Assembly: GCA_937880125.1 (NCBI GenBank)
Contig: CALFLU010000093.1
Coordinates: 1 to 56,694, forward strand
Length of the DNA stretch: 56,694 bases
Source of the DNA: an uncultured Eubacteriaceae bacterium
GTDB taxonomy: Bacteria > Bacillota > Clostridia > Eubacteriales > UBA1433
Direction of reading: 5' to 3'
Each line of letters opens with the position of its first letter. Positions within the stretch are counted from its first letter, which is position 1. Below the pieces are notes generated by a model. The model was not told the DNA's origin and made no database searches. It saw only the letters and a program-made list of their open reading frames with translations. Below, in pieces: positions 7,597-15,879 of the stretch. The translations under genes and the position numbers were made by a program.

Positions 7597-9365
7597 TATC
7601 TTTCACCTCCCTCTTCAGCGATTTTCGCAATTTCTTCATCTATGTTCTTCAAAATTTTTGCATATTCCTCTTTGTGTGCTTCCTGACTTACGTCTTTTGC
7701 ACGACCAATCAAGTCTCTGGCGGGAATGGTGAAGATTTTTTCCATGTCCGCACCGCCTACAATGGCACTGCGTGCGACTTTGGAATAATGCAAAATGACT
7801 TCCATCAAGCCCATCTGTTTTTCCAATGATGTGTAAGAGTCTGTGTCAGAAAAAGCATTTTGTTGCAGGAAGTCTTCACGGAGCATACGCGCCACTTCCA
7901 TGGTCAGTCTGTCTGCCGGTGACAAGGCGTCAATACCTACCAAGCGAACAATTTCATTCAATTCGCTCTCGGTTTGCAGAATCTGCATTGCCGTTTCACG
8001 GTTTGACATAAATTCTCGGCCCATGTTCTCGTTATACCAAGAACCCAATCTGTCTTCATACAGCGAATAGCTGTTGAGCCAGTTGATTGCCGGGAAGTGA
8101 CGGGCATAGGCCAGCGCACTGTCCAAGCCCCAGAATACTTTAACAATACGCAGTGTTGCCTGGGATACCGGCTCGGAAATGTCACCTCCGGGAGGAGACA
8201 CCGCACCAATTGCCGACAGTGCTGCGCTGCGATTGTCAGAACCCAAACAAACCACACGACCGGCACGCTCATAAAACTGTGCCAAACGAGATGTCAGGTA
8301 TGCAGGATAACCTTCTTCACCGGGCATTTCCTCGAGACGTCCGGACATTTCACGAAGTGCTTCCGCCCAACGGGATGTGGAGTCTGCAATCAGTGCCACG
8401 GCATAACCCATGTCTCTGAAGTACTCTGCAATGGTGATACCTGTATAAACCGATGCCTCACGTGCCGCAACGGGCATGTCAGAGGTATTGGCAATCAAAA
8501 CCGTACGTTGCATCAAGCTTTCGCCGGTTCTGGGGTCTTTGAGTTCGGGGAACTCCATCAAAACGTCTGTCATTTCGTTTCCGCGCTCGCCGCAGCCAAC
8601 ATAAATAACAATGTCCACGTCGCTCCATTTTGCCAGCTGATGCTGTACAACGGTTTTGCCGCTTCCAAAGGGTCCGGGCACTGCTGCCGTTCCGCCTTTG
8701 GCCATGGGGAAGAACGTATCAATAATACGCTGACCCGTAATCATGGGTATATCGGGCGGCAATTTTTCTTTATAGGGGCGTTCAACACGCACCGGCCATT
8801 TTTGCATCATGGTCAATTCTTTTTTACCTTTTTCGGTATCCACGACGCAAACAACCTCTTCAACGTTAAATTCTCCGCCTTTGATTTCTGCGATTTGACC
8901 TTCCACACCGTAAGGTACCATGATTTTATGCTCAACTACATTGGTTTCTTGAACAACGCCGATGATGTCTCCTGCGATGACTTTGTCACCTACACTTACT
9001 TTCGGTTCAAACTTCCATTTTGCATCTCTGGAAATTGAGGGCACGCTGATGCCTCTTGCAATATTCGAACCGACTTTTGCTCTGATTTCTTCAAGCGGAC
9101 GTTGAATTCCGTCATAAATGGTACTGATAAGCCCGGGTCCAAGTTCCACTGAAAGCGGGGAACCCAGTGTTACGACTTCATCGCCAACTCTGATGCCGGC
9201 GGTTTCTTCGTAAACCTGGATAGAAGCGTTTCCGCCGCGCATTTCTATGATTTCACCGATCAAACGCTGTTTGCCCACATGCACAACGTCAAACATATTT
9301 GCACTTGTCATTCCTTCTGCGACAACCAGCGGGCCGGCTACTTTGACAATTTTTCCGTTTTCCAT
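7596..9365 (-). CDS. ntpA: V-type ATP synthase catalytic subunit A
   Basis: A 589-residue catalytic subunit. The N-terminal barrel leads to the non-homologous insertion (about 115-190) typical of A rather than F1-beta subunits. The Walker A loop GPFGSGKT is at residues 231-238, with the A-type phenylalanine, and is followed by the GERGNEM catalytic-glutamate region. SRWAEALREMSGRLEEMPGE and the C-terminal helical domain are intact. AGGTG lies upstream of the ATG. It follows ntpG by 24 bases and overlaps ntpB by one base. Confidence 0.97.
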   Translation of the reverse strand: MENGKIVKVAGPLVVAEGMTSANMFDVVHVGKQRLIGEIIEMRGGNASIQVYEETAGIRVGDEVVTLGSPLSVELGPGLISTIYDGIQRPLEEIRAKVGSNIARGISVPSISRDAKWKFEPKVSVGDKVIAGDIIGVVQETNVVEHKIMVPYGVEGQIAEIKGGEFNVEEVVCVVDTEKGKKELTMMQKWPVRVERPYKEKLPPDIPMITGQRIIDTFFPMAKGGTAAVPGPFGSGKTVVQHQLAKWSDVDIVIYVGCGERGNEMTDVLMEFPELKDPRTGESLMQRTVLIANTSDMPVAAREASVYTGITIAEYFRDMGYAVALIADSTSRWAEALREMSGRLEEMPGEEGYPAYLTSRLAQFYERAGRVVCLGSDNRSAALSAIGAVSPPGGDISEPVSQATLRIVKVFWGLDSALAYARHFPAINWLNSYSLYEDRLGSWYNENMGREFMSNRETAMQILQTESELNEIVRLVGIDALSPADRLTMEVARMLREDFLQQNAFSDTDSYTSLEKQMGLMEVILHYSKVARSAIVGGADMEKIFTIPARDLIGRAKDVSQEAHKEEYAKILKNIDEEIAKIAEEGGER

Positions 9366-9389
9366 ATTATTTCACCTTTCGTTAGATTT

Positions 9390-9704
9390 TTACTCACCGA
9401 GTATATCTGCGCCAACGGCGCGTTCAACTGCTTCTTTGACTGCTCTAAGCCCAATACCCAAACTTTCACCTTGACCCGGCATTAAGATAATGGCCGGTGT
9501 TACACGTTCGGCATATATGGCCAGCTCATGTTTGAGATCTGCAGCCATTTGCTCGGTAAGGTATATCACTGCATAATCTTCTTCAGCCATGCGATGAAGT
9601 TGTTCTTTCGCTTCCGCAGCGTCGTTTACCGCAACGGTTTCAATGCCAAGGGCCTTAAAACTCAGGACACTTTCCCTGTCACCTATTACTGCTATCTTAT
9701 ACAT
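9390..9704 (-). CDS. ntpG: V-type ATP synthase subunit F (NtpG)
   Basis: A 104-residue small Rossmann-like subunit that binds the D shaft in V1. It opens with YKIAVIGDRESVLSFKALG, the family signature, and ends with a C-terminal helix GIGLRAVKEAVERAVG. It overlaps the end of ntpC by 8 bases. In the Enterococcus naming this is ntpG; in general nomenclature it is subunit F. Confidence 0.93.
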   Translation of the reverse strand: MYKIAVIGDRESVLSFKALGIETVAVNDAAEAKEQLHRMAEEDYAVIYLTEQMAADLKHELAIYAERVTPAIILMPGQGESLGIGLRAVKEAVERAVGADILGE

Positions 9705-10725
9705 AAGTTTCCCTCAGCCTTTCCATAATTTCTTCCGGAGAAAGCCCTGCTTTTCTCGCTGCGAGCACCATGTTGATTGCCGTAAACTCTGTCTCCCTCG
9801 CCGCAATATAAGCAATGATATGCATTTCGCCGAAAGGCATATATTTTGCATTTTTCAAATAGTTCAAAAGCGCATTTTCAACCTGTGTGTCCACCAGAGC
9901 CAACCCTCTTCCTTCGCGCAATGCATCTGCCGCACTGTGCGCCGCTTCTTTGAGCGGAGAGGTCTCGAAAATGCTGATCAAACTTTCCGGTGTAATTTCA
10001 ACGCGCAAGCTGGACAGCGGAATATTACCGCCTTCGATAAAATATTTGCTGATCAGTGCACTGTCCTGATTCATCCTTTTTAGTCTGACTGCCGTTCGCA
10101 TGTTGATGCTGTCAATTTGTAATTTAACATACTCGATCAAGAAGTCGTTTTTTGCCTTATGTCCACGCTGTGATTCTTGAGCAAGCTCCATCATCTCCGC
10201 AAAGGCCGCTCTGTCCAAAACCGTATCCGAAAGTCGCGGATCTCCCGTTCGGGCAAGCACTTCTCTCGCTTCGTTTGCAGCATGCTTCATCGTAACAGTC
10301 AATTCGCCGTCAAGACCGATTACCGCACTGCTCACGGAGGCAATCATTTTTTTCAAGGGAATGCGACCGCCTTCCATCAACGTCGATTCATATTCCGTCT
10401 TTGCGGCTTCTCCCTTTAAAATAGCCTTCAGATTGTGATAATCATACTTTAAAAGAAATATCTGCACGACCGTTTTATCGGGCGCCATTTTTAACATGTC
10501 GTCCAATATTTCGGCACGCTTTTGTGCGACGGCAGCAGGTACTTGTGACAGACTACCAATTTCGCCATAGCCGCACTCTTCCAGCACTTTGAGCAATTCA
10601 TCGTCCGTTTTGGCTTCCGCCATGCGTCTGAGTCTCTCTGTTGTCATCAACGAACGCTCCAAAGAGCGAATTCTGGTGCTGGCGTACAGATAATCTATAT
10701 CTTGAATTTCCTGAAATCTTTCCAA
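9697..10725 (-). CDS. ntpC: V-type ATP synthase subunit C
   Basis: A 342-residue helical subunit (the archaeal C / eukaryotic d type) that links the rotating shaft to the membrane ring. It has repeated helical bundles, the conserved YLYASTRIRSLE start and SLISIFETSP-type segments near two thirds of the length. The start is TTG at 10725, with GGAG nine bases upstream and no in-frame ATG early enough to replace it. There are 84 non-coding bases between ntpE and this gene. Confidence 0.92.
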   Translation of the reverse strand: MERFQEIQDIDYLYASTRIRSLERSLMTTERLRRMAEAKTDDELLKVLEECGYGEIGSLSQVPAAVAQKRAEILDDMLKMAPDKTVVQIFLLKYDYHNLKAILKGEAAKTEYESTLMEGGRIPLKKMIASVSSAVIGLDGELTVTMKHAANEAREVLARTGDPRLSDTVLDRAAFAEMMELAQESQRGHKAKNDFLIEYVKLQIDSINMRTAVRLKRMNQDSALISKYFIEGGNIPLSSLRVEITPESLISIFETSPLKEAAHSAADALREGRGLALVDTQVENALLNYLKNAKYMPFGEMHIIAYIAARETEFTAINMVLAARKAGLSPEEIMERLRETYV

Positions 10726-10809
10726 GAGTCAGTACTCCTTTCTGTTCTTTGTCCTAAGCTTTTATTGTTTTATCAGGCAGGACAAACAACATAATTCATG
10801 ATCGTGCTG

Positions 10810-11409
10810 TTATTGAAACAACACTTCCGCAACTTTTGTGGAAAGCGCGTCACGCTGCATGCGAACCAATTCGTCCAGCGCCGCATTCACTTCGACATCG
10901 CCGCGAACAAGTACAATGCCACCTGCCATAGGTCGCGTTTTTTCTGATATGGTCAATTGACCATTTTTGCCTTTTTCTTTCAGCATTTCGTTTGCGGCAG
11001 CAATAATTTGCTGACCGTGTTTTTCTTTATCTTCCGGAGAAAAAATCACTTGTTCCGCTCCGTTTTCCGATGCGTTTGCCGCAAGTCGGGCAAGAAGAGC
11101 AACGTATTGCTCTGCCGGAAGCGAACGAAGGTTGTTTAACGCAGTGTCAAATGCCTGTGCAATCAACTCTTGTTTTTTCTGTAAAAGCGTTTTGCGCGCT
11201 TCTAGTCCGGCGTTGGATTCGTACTTTCTTTCTTGTGCAATCGCCTGTCTGCCGCCCAGTTCTTCGAGTTCAGCGGCGGCAACTGTTGCTTTGTTCTTAT
11301 AGGTTTCTAAAATTTTTCCTGCTTCTGCTTTTGCCTGTTCTATTATTTTTTGCGCATCCGCATTTGCTTCTTCTAAAATTTTTCCTGTTATTTTTTCAAT
11401 ACCATTCAT
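10810..11409 (-). CDS. ntpE: V-type ATP synthase subunit E
   Basis: A 199-residue peripheral-stalk subunit. The N-terminal half is a long coiled coil rich in Ala, Glu and Lys that pairs with the small F/H-type subunit; the C-terminal globular domain contacts the V1 head. I place the start at ATG 11409 because AGGTG sits six bases upstream. The in-frame GTG at 11418 is part of that same ribosome site and so is unlikely to be used. It follows ntpK closely. Confidence 0.92.
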   Translation of the reverse strand: MNGIEKITGKILEEANADAQKIIEQAKAEAGKILETYKNKATVAAAELEELGGRQAIAQERKYESNAGLEARKTLLQKKQELIAQAFDTALNNLRSLPAEQYVALLARLAANASENGAEQVIFSPEDKEKHGQQIIAAANEMLKEKGKNGQLTISEKTRPMAGGIVLVRGDVEVNAALDELVRMQRDALSTKVAEVLFQ

Positions 11410-11435
11410 AATTTGCACCTGTTTCTCATTCGCAA

Positions 11436-11924
11436 TTAACGAACGTTAATAAGCATAAGAACAGATACTAACAGCGCAAGAACAGCGTAGGTTTCAACCA
11501 TTGCGGGATAGAGCATACCTTTTGCAAACTCTTCCGGTCTTTTTGCCAAGATTCCCATAGAAGCCGCAGAAGCACGACCCTGTGCGATACCCGAAAAATA
11601 TCCGCCAACGGCGATAGGAAGACCTGCTGCAAAGTATTGGAATCCTTGAGAAATCGTAACGGTCATTTCGCCGCCACCAAAGAGACCAATGCTGTTCATG
11701 ATCAAGAACGCAACCAACAGACCATAGATACCTTGCGTGCCCGGCAATGCCTGCAGCAAGAGGGTTTGTCCGAATTTACCCGGATCTTCTGTTACTACGC
11801 CGGCTGCAGCTTCCCCTGCAATACCGACACCTTTTGCACTCCCTGCGCCTGCAAAACCAGCCGCCAGAGCTGCTCCGAAAAGTGCCAAAAACGGTCCACT
11901 AAAAATTGAATTAAGCCAATCCAT
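11436..11924 (-). CDS. ntpK: V-type ATP synthase rotor proteolipid subunit K
   Basis: A 162-residue protein with four membrane helices in two tandem hairpins that forms the rotor ring. The ion carboxylate is E144 in AMVETYAVL. L60, T63 and Q64 in LPGTQ, Y67, and Q115 in SGIAQG correspond to the sodium ligands described for Enterococcus hirae NtpK (L61, T64, Q65, Y68, Q110, E139). The whole set being present predicts sodium rather than proton coupling. It starts two bases after the ntpI stop. Confidence 0.95.
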   Translation of the reverse strand: MDWLNSIFSGPFLALFGAALAAGFAGAGSAKGVGIAGEAAAGVVTEDPGKFGQTLLLQALPGTQGIYGLLVAFLIMNSIGLFGGGEMTVTISQGFQYFAAGLPIAVGGYFSGIAQGRASAASMGILAKRPEEFAKGMLYPAMVETYAVLALLVSVLMLINVR

Positions 11925-11926
11925 GA

Positions 11927-13876
11927 TTAAATTTCCTCCTTAATAACTTGTGTATATTTAGTGTGATTAAATAACGGTTTAAACGGTTTGCCGCCCGAAA
12001 TGTAGAATTTTCCGAAAAATTCAACAAACTCGAGACGCATGCTGTGTACAAAAGCACCCAACGTGCTGACTGCCACGTTAAAGGTATGTCCCACAGCAAA
12101 AACGATAAGGAACAATATCCAACCCACGATGCCGTTTCCTGCCAAGGTTCCCAGTGTGTTCATAACCATGGCGATAACGCCCGTACAAAGACCGAGAGCC
12201 ATCAAACGCGTGTAAGAAAGGATATCGGATACATAGCCTGTTACGCCATACAAAGCGCCCAGTCCGCTGGTGAGTTTCGAAAAGATATTTTTCTTTTCTC
12301 GTCCCGCCGTCAACAATACCCCTATGGCGCCTAAGATAGCAATATACATAAAGATTTTCTTTCCGGTAAAGAGTCCGAGCCCACCGATTAAAATCATATA
12401 CCAAAAGCCCGTATCAAAAATTGCGTCTTTGATATTGCCTTCTCTGATTTGTCTGTACGCCGAACATCCCATACCCAACATCAAATGAATAACACCCAAC
12501 ACAACCGATAGCACCAATATCTTCATCGGTTCTGCAAGGGGGTCAAACCAAATCGGCGGAACGACAAGATTTTTGTTGAGCATCGTTGCCACTACGCTTG
12601 GCGCATTGCCAAACCAGCTGCCGAAAAGCGCGCCCCATATCAGTGAAGAGAGTCCGCAGTAGAAAAATAATGTCAAAAACTGTTTCATCATGCCTGCAGG
12701 CTTTTTCTTCTTCAGAATAATAAACGTAATGACAGACAATACCAGTCCGCACAGTGCGTCCGAAAGCATTATCCCGAAGAAAATAAAGTACGAAACCGCA
12801 ACAATGGGATTGGGATCCACAATGCTTCTGTATTTAGGCAGTCCGTACATCTCTGTGATGGTGCTGAAGGGCTGGATCAATCTTGCGTTTTTCAAAATGA
12901 CCGGCGGTTCTTCCATCTCTGTGGGATCCGTAAATTCATAAGCGCAGCCGTTCTTTTCCAATACTTGTGCCACCGCATCTTCGGCTGCTTGCGGAGTCCA
13001 CCCTTCAAAGTAAGTGGTTTTTTCTGTGTGCAGCATCGACGACATAGCCGCCTCACGAAGCGATTCCACATTCAGTGCGTCTGCTGACTGCTCCAAAAGA
13101 TCTCTTTGCGGCGCAAGTGCCACAATTTCCGCTTCCAGTTGCTGCAATTTTTCTTCCGCTGTTACTGCTTCATTTTCAAGCTGGTTGATGTTTTCCGCAG
13201 CGGTGCCGTGTACATCTTTAAAGACTGTCTGCGAGAACCCCTCTGCCTTTAACACAGACAAAGCTTCCTCTTGCGCATCCTTGTAAGAAACCAAAATAAT
13301 GTAGGACTGCTCTTTATCGGAGTGAACCACATCCGCAATTGCGGGAATAGACTTTTCTGCCAGCGCGGCAGACAAATCCACGGGATTTTCTGTAATGGGA
13401 ATAACCCCGAAAATCGCCGAATGCTCTTTTCCTCCCGTATATTCCAATGGAATATCCGAAGCAGTCCAAGGTTCCAGTGAAGCCTTTTGCGCAGCAATAC
13501 GCCCCACCAAAGATTTGGTTTCATTGATTTGCCTTACAATTCCGCCAATGCGCGCAGATATGTCTTTGGCCTGCTCTATTGATTCTTCATCAAAAAGCAC
13601 GCTTTCTTTTACTTCTCTGCGCGGCGTCAAAAAGGACTTTTTGTCCGGCGCATAACGATCCAACGCTTCCAATGCTGCTATCATCTCGGTGCGCGCACGC
13701 GCCGCATCGGTAACAGCTGAGGGTGGTTGAATCACTTGAACCATGTCTTCGTCCATCTCCGCATAAACAGGATTTTCGATTTCGACACAGCCCAGCCGGG
13801 TTAAATCCCTTAATACCTTCTTTTGAACCCTCGAAGGCATAATGACCCGAAGGCGTTTCATCTTGACTATTGCCAT
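11927..13876 (-). CDS. ntpI: V-type ATP synthase subunit I (stator a-type)
   Basis: A 649-residue stator subunit. The cytoplasmic N-terminal half (about 1-350) contains coiled-coil arms that hold the peripheral stalks. The C-terminal half has about seven membrane helices starting near VSYFIFFGIMLSDALCGLV and forms the ion half-channels against the K ring. SYTRLMALGLCTGVIAMVMN and the HSMRLEFVEFFGKFY ending are typical of the family. Its start overlaps ntpF by 10 bases. Confidence 0.95.
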   Translation of the reverse strand: MAIVKMKRLRVIMPSRVQKKVLRDLTRLGCVEIENPVYAEMDEDMVQVIQPPSAVTDAARARTEMIAALEALDRYAPDKKSFLTPRREVKESVLFDEESIEQAKDISARIGGIVRQINETKSLVGRIAAQKASLEPWTASDIPLEYTGGKEHSAIFGVIPITENPVDLSAALAEKSIPAIADVVHSDKEQSYIILVSYKDAQEEALSVLKAEGFSQTVFKDVHGTAAENINQLENEAVTAEEKLQQLEAEIVALAPQRDLLEQSADALNVESLREAAMSSMLHTEKTTYFEGWTPQAAEDAVAQVLEKNGCAYEFTDPTEMEEPPVILKNARLIQPFSTITEMYGLPKYRSIVDPNPIVAVSYFIFFGIMLSDALCGLVLSVITFIILKKKKPAGMMKQFLTLFFYCGLSSLIWGALFGSWFGNAPSVVATMLNKNLVVPPIWFDPLAEPMKILVLSVVLGVIHLMLGMGCSAYRQIREGNIKDAIFDTGFWYMILIGGLGLFTGKKIFMYIAILGAIGVLLTAGREKKNIFSKLTSGLGALYGVTGYVSDILSYTRLMALGLCTGVIAMVMNTLGTLAGNGIVGWILFLIVFAVGHTFNVAVSTLGAFVHSMRLEFVEFFGKFYISGGKPFKPLFNHTKYTQVIKEEI

Positions 13877-14184
13877 GATAAAATCCTTTCGGTAATGACG
13901 GATACAGCCTTGTCCATTGCTGCCTGCCCGGTTTGACCCAGGGCGTCAGCATTGCTCTTGGCTGTTTGCTCAATTTTTTGAGCTTCGGCAGTGCCTGCAC
14001 GATCTGCGTCGGCATAAAGATTCGAAATGCGTACATTCGCTTCTTCCTTTGCTTTTGCCACCAACGCCTCACCATCTGCTTCCGCCTGGGCAAGGATGCG
14101 TTTTGCCTCGGAAGCGGCCTCTGCGCGAATCTTTTCCGCTTGGCTTTCGGCCGCGGAAATGGTTTTAATTGCGTCAAAGTTCAT
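13867..14184 (-). CDS. ntpF: V-type ATP synthase small stalk subunit (NtpF/AhaH type)
   Basis: A 105-residue, almost entirely alpha-helical protein rich in Ala, Glu, Lys and Gln, predicted to form a coiled coil with subunit E in the peripheral stalk. Sequence identity alone is weak for such proteins. The call rests on its position as first gene before ntpI, its length and its helical pattern, which match ntpF in the Enterococcus order F-I-K-E-C-G-A-B-D. AAAAGGCGG precedes the ATG. Confidence 0.85.
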   Translation of the reverse strand: MNFDAIKTISAAESQAEKIRAEAASEAKRILAQAEADGEALVAKAKEEANVRISNLYADADRAGTAEAQKIEQTAKSNADALGQTGQAAMDKAVSVITERILSWQ

Positions 14185-14231
14185 GAGTAATACCGCCTTT
14201 TAAAGTGTTTTTTAGAAACAAAATATCTTAA

Positions 14232-14254
14232 TTTCTGAAAATATTCTTCAGAAA
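14232..14254. promoter_or_regulatory. Short inverted repeat in the ntp leader
   Basis: TTTCTGAA (14232-14239) and TTCAGAAA (14247-14254) are perfect 8-base arms around 7 bases, lying between the ntp promoter and ntpF. It could be a protein site or a leader hairpin. It has no terminator T-run in the direction of transcription. Confidence 0.4.
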
Positions 14255-14273
14255 ATAAAATACTGTACGATGA

Positions 14274-14302
14274 ATTTTAACATATTGCTTTTTGATTGTC
14301 AA
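14274..14302 (-). promoter_or_regulatory. Promoter of the V-ATPase operon
   Basis: On the minus strand TTGACA (14302-14297), a 17-base spacer and TAAAAT (14279-14274), about 90 bases before the ntpF start. It has the same box sequences as the panE promoter. Confidence 0.8.
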
Positions 14303-14380
14303 AAGAATAACATAATTCTTGCACAATTTTTTTATATTTGCCTAAAAACGTGCTCAAAACCCAGTTTTTCCCACATGAAA

Positions 14381-14851
14381 TCAGGATTTTACATATCTCT
14401 CCGTCGCAATCTGCGCCTCGTCCAGCAACTGTTTTGCCAAGTCGTCAGGATAGTCTCCCGAATACACAATTCGCTTGATTCCGGCATTGATAATCATCTT
14501 TGCACATTGCACACAGGGATTGTGTGTAATGTAGATGGTTGCCCCGTCAATACTCACCCCATAGGTCGCCGCTTGAATAATCGCATTTTGTTCCGCATGA
14601 ATGCCTCTGCAAAGTTCGTGATGCTGCCCGCTGGGAATGTTGAGCTTCTCCCGCAAGCATCCCACTTCATAGCAATGTTTGAGCCCCGAGGGCGCACCGT
14701 TGTAGCCTGTGGCAATGATTCTCTTATCTTTGACGATGATGGCACCTACTTTTCTGCGATAGCAGGTGGAACGCTCTTTCACCGTCTGCAATATGCTCAT
14801 AAAATAATCATCCCAGGAAGGTCTTTGTTCGATTTTATTTTCGTTTGTCAT
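14381..14851 (-). CDS. comEB: dCMP deaminase (ComEB type)
   Basis: A 156-residue zinc-dependent deaminase converting dCMP to dUMP for dTTP synthesis. The zinc site is HAEQNAI and PCVQCAK, and YRRKVGAIIVKDKRIIATGYNG is the family N-terminal signature. The start is put at ATG 14851: GAGGG lies eight bases upstream, while the longer frame would begin with a GTG at 14860 inside that ribosome site. It follows rpiB by about 30 bases and is probably the last gene of the prfA-to-comEB run. Confidence 0.93.
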   Translation of the reverse strand: MTNENKIEQRPSWDDYFMSILQTVKERSTCYRRKVGAIIVKDKRIIATGYNGAPSGLKHCYEVGCLREKLNIPSGQHHELCRGIHAEQNAIIQAATYGVSIDGATIYITHNPCVQCAKMIINAGIKRIVYSGDYPDDLAKQLLDEAQIATERYVKS

Positions 14852-14881
14852 CACATACACCCTCTTTCATCGTTGGACTTT

Positions 14882-15328
14882 CTATTTATTTTTGTCTTCG
14901 TACTCGGTAATAATGCGAATTCTGTTTTCGTGCCGTTGCCCTTCAAATTCTGTTTCCAAAAAAACTTTGACCATTTCCAGTGCCGCCCGCTCTGCGGTAA
15001 AGCGCGCGCCGATGGCCAGCACATTTGCATCGTTGTGCTGCCTGGCAAGAACCGCACGTTCTTTGTCGCAGGCAAGGGCTGCACGAATTCCGCGTACTTT
15101 GTTTGCCGCAATCGACATGCCAATTCCGCTGCCGCAAAGAGCAATGCCGTAATTGACCGTTTTTGCCGCCACCGCCTCAGCCAATGCCAACGCGTAATTT
15201 GGATAATCCACGCTTTGCGCAGAGTAAGCACCTACATCCAACACTTCGTGCCCTTCTTCTTTCAACATCTTTTTAATGCTTTCTTTCAATTCATAGGCAG
15301 CATGGTCACTGCCGATTGCTATTTTCAT
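14882..15328 (-). CDS. rpiB: Ribose-5-phosphate isomerase B
   Basis: A 148-residue isomerase linking ribulose-5-phosphate and ribose-5-phosphate in the pentose phosphate pathway. IAIGSDHAAYELKE, the active-site cysteine loop CGSGIGMSIAANKVRGIRAA and the HNDANVLAIGAR stretch are all present. The start is placed at ATG 15328 because AAAGGGA is nine bases upstream; the ATG at 15337 would touch that site directly. It overlaps the end of the phosphatase gene by about 23 bases. The adjacency of the two genes is also known from Bacillus (ywlE-ywlF). Confidence 0.94.
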   Translation of the reverse strand: MKIAIGSDHAAYELKESIKKMLKEEGHEVLDVGAYSAQSVDYPNYALALAEAVAAKTVNYGIALCGSGIGMSIAANKVRGIRAALACDKERAVLARQHNDANVLAIGARFTAERAALEMVKVFLETEFEGQRHENRIRIITEYEDKNK

Positions 15329-15785
15329 TTTTTTCATTCCCTTTCAATTTTTCGATAACACTGTCGATATATGTCTCCAACTGCCGTGCTGTTTGCTCAT
15401 ATCGTTCTTCGTTTGCGCCATAGGGATCTTCAACATCCCTCTCTTCTCCGACGTAGCTGCTCAAACGATGGATTTTGTCCGCATAGGCACAGTAGTGTTC
15501 TTTTAAGTTCTCCGCATGGGTTCGCCCCATGCACAAAACCAGCTCCGCTTCGTGCATATTTTTTTCCTCAACGCGTTTTGCCACATGGTTTTGCATATTT
15601 AAATTTCTTTTTTTCATCACGCTTTGCGCCTGTGTGCTGGCCGGCGCCGGCATGGCGTAAATCCCTGCAGAATGAGCCGCAAATCGCCTGCGTAAATCGG
15701 TTTTTTCGATTTTGTCATTAAAAATGTATTCTGCCATTGGGCTGCGGCATGTATTGCCTGTGCAAACAAAGAGTATTTTTTTCAC
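15306..15785 (-). CDS. Low-molecular-weight protein-tyrosine/arginine phosphatase
   Basis: A 159-residue cytoplasmic phosphatase. The P-loop CTGNTCRS (C8 to R14, CX5R) is at the N-terminus and the general-acid loop VEDPYG lies near residue 125. In Bacillus the neighbour of rpiB is YwlE, a protein-arginine phosphatase; the same neighbourhood suggests this one, but whether it removes phosphate from arginine or tyrosine cannot be settled from sequence here. The start is GTG at 15785 with only a weak ribosome site. Confidence 0.9.
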   Translation of the reverse strand: MKKILFVCTGNTCRSPMAEYIFNDKIEKTDLRRRFAAHSAGIYAMPAPASTQAQSVMKKRNLNMQNHVAKRVEEKNMHEAELVLCMGRTHAENLKEHYCAYADKIHRLSSYVGEERDVEDPYGANEERYEQTARQLETYIDSVIEKLKGNEKNENSNRQ

Positions 15786-15879
15786 GATTAATTTTTACCA
15801 TTCAACAAGTGTGGTTTCCTTTATTATATTAATCATTGCCTATTTAACATTATTATAATCATTATGCTTTACCGCTTTA

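Noticed and set aside
8097..9038. A 313-codon plus-strand open frame opposite ntpA
   Set aside because: Antisense to the conserved catalytic subunit, with no family resemblance and no start signal.
14270..15358. A 362-codon plus-strand open frame opposite comEB and rpiB
   Set aside because: It lies fully antisense to two well-recognised enzymes, has no ribosome site and has a composition rich in Cys, His and Arg, typical of a reverse-strand shadow.
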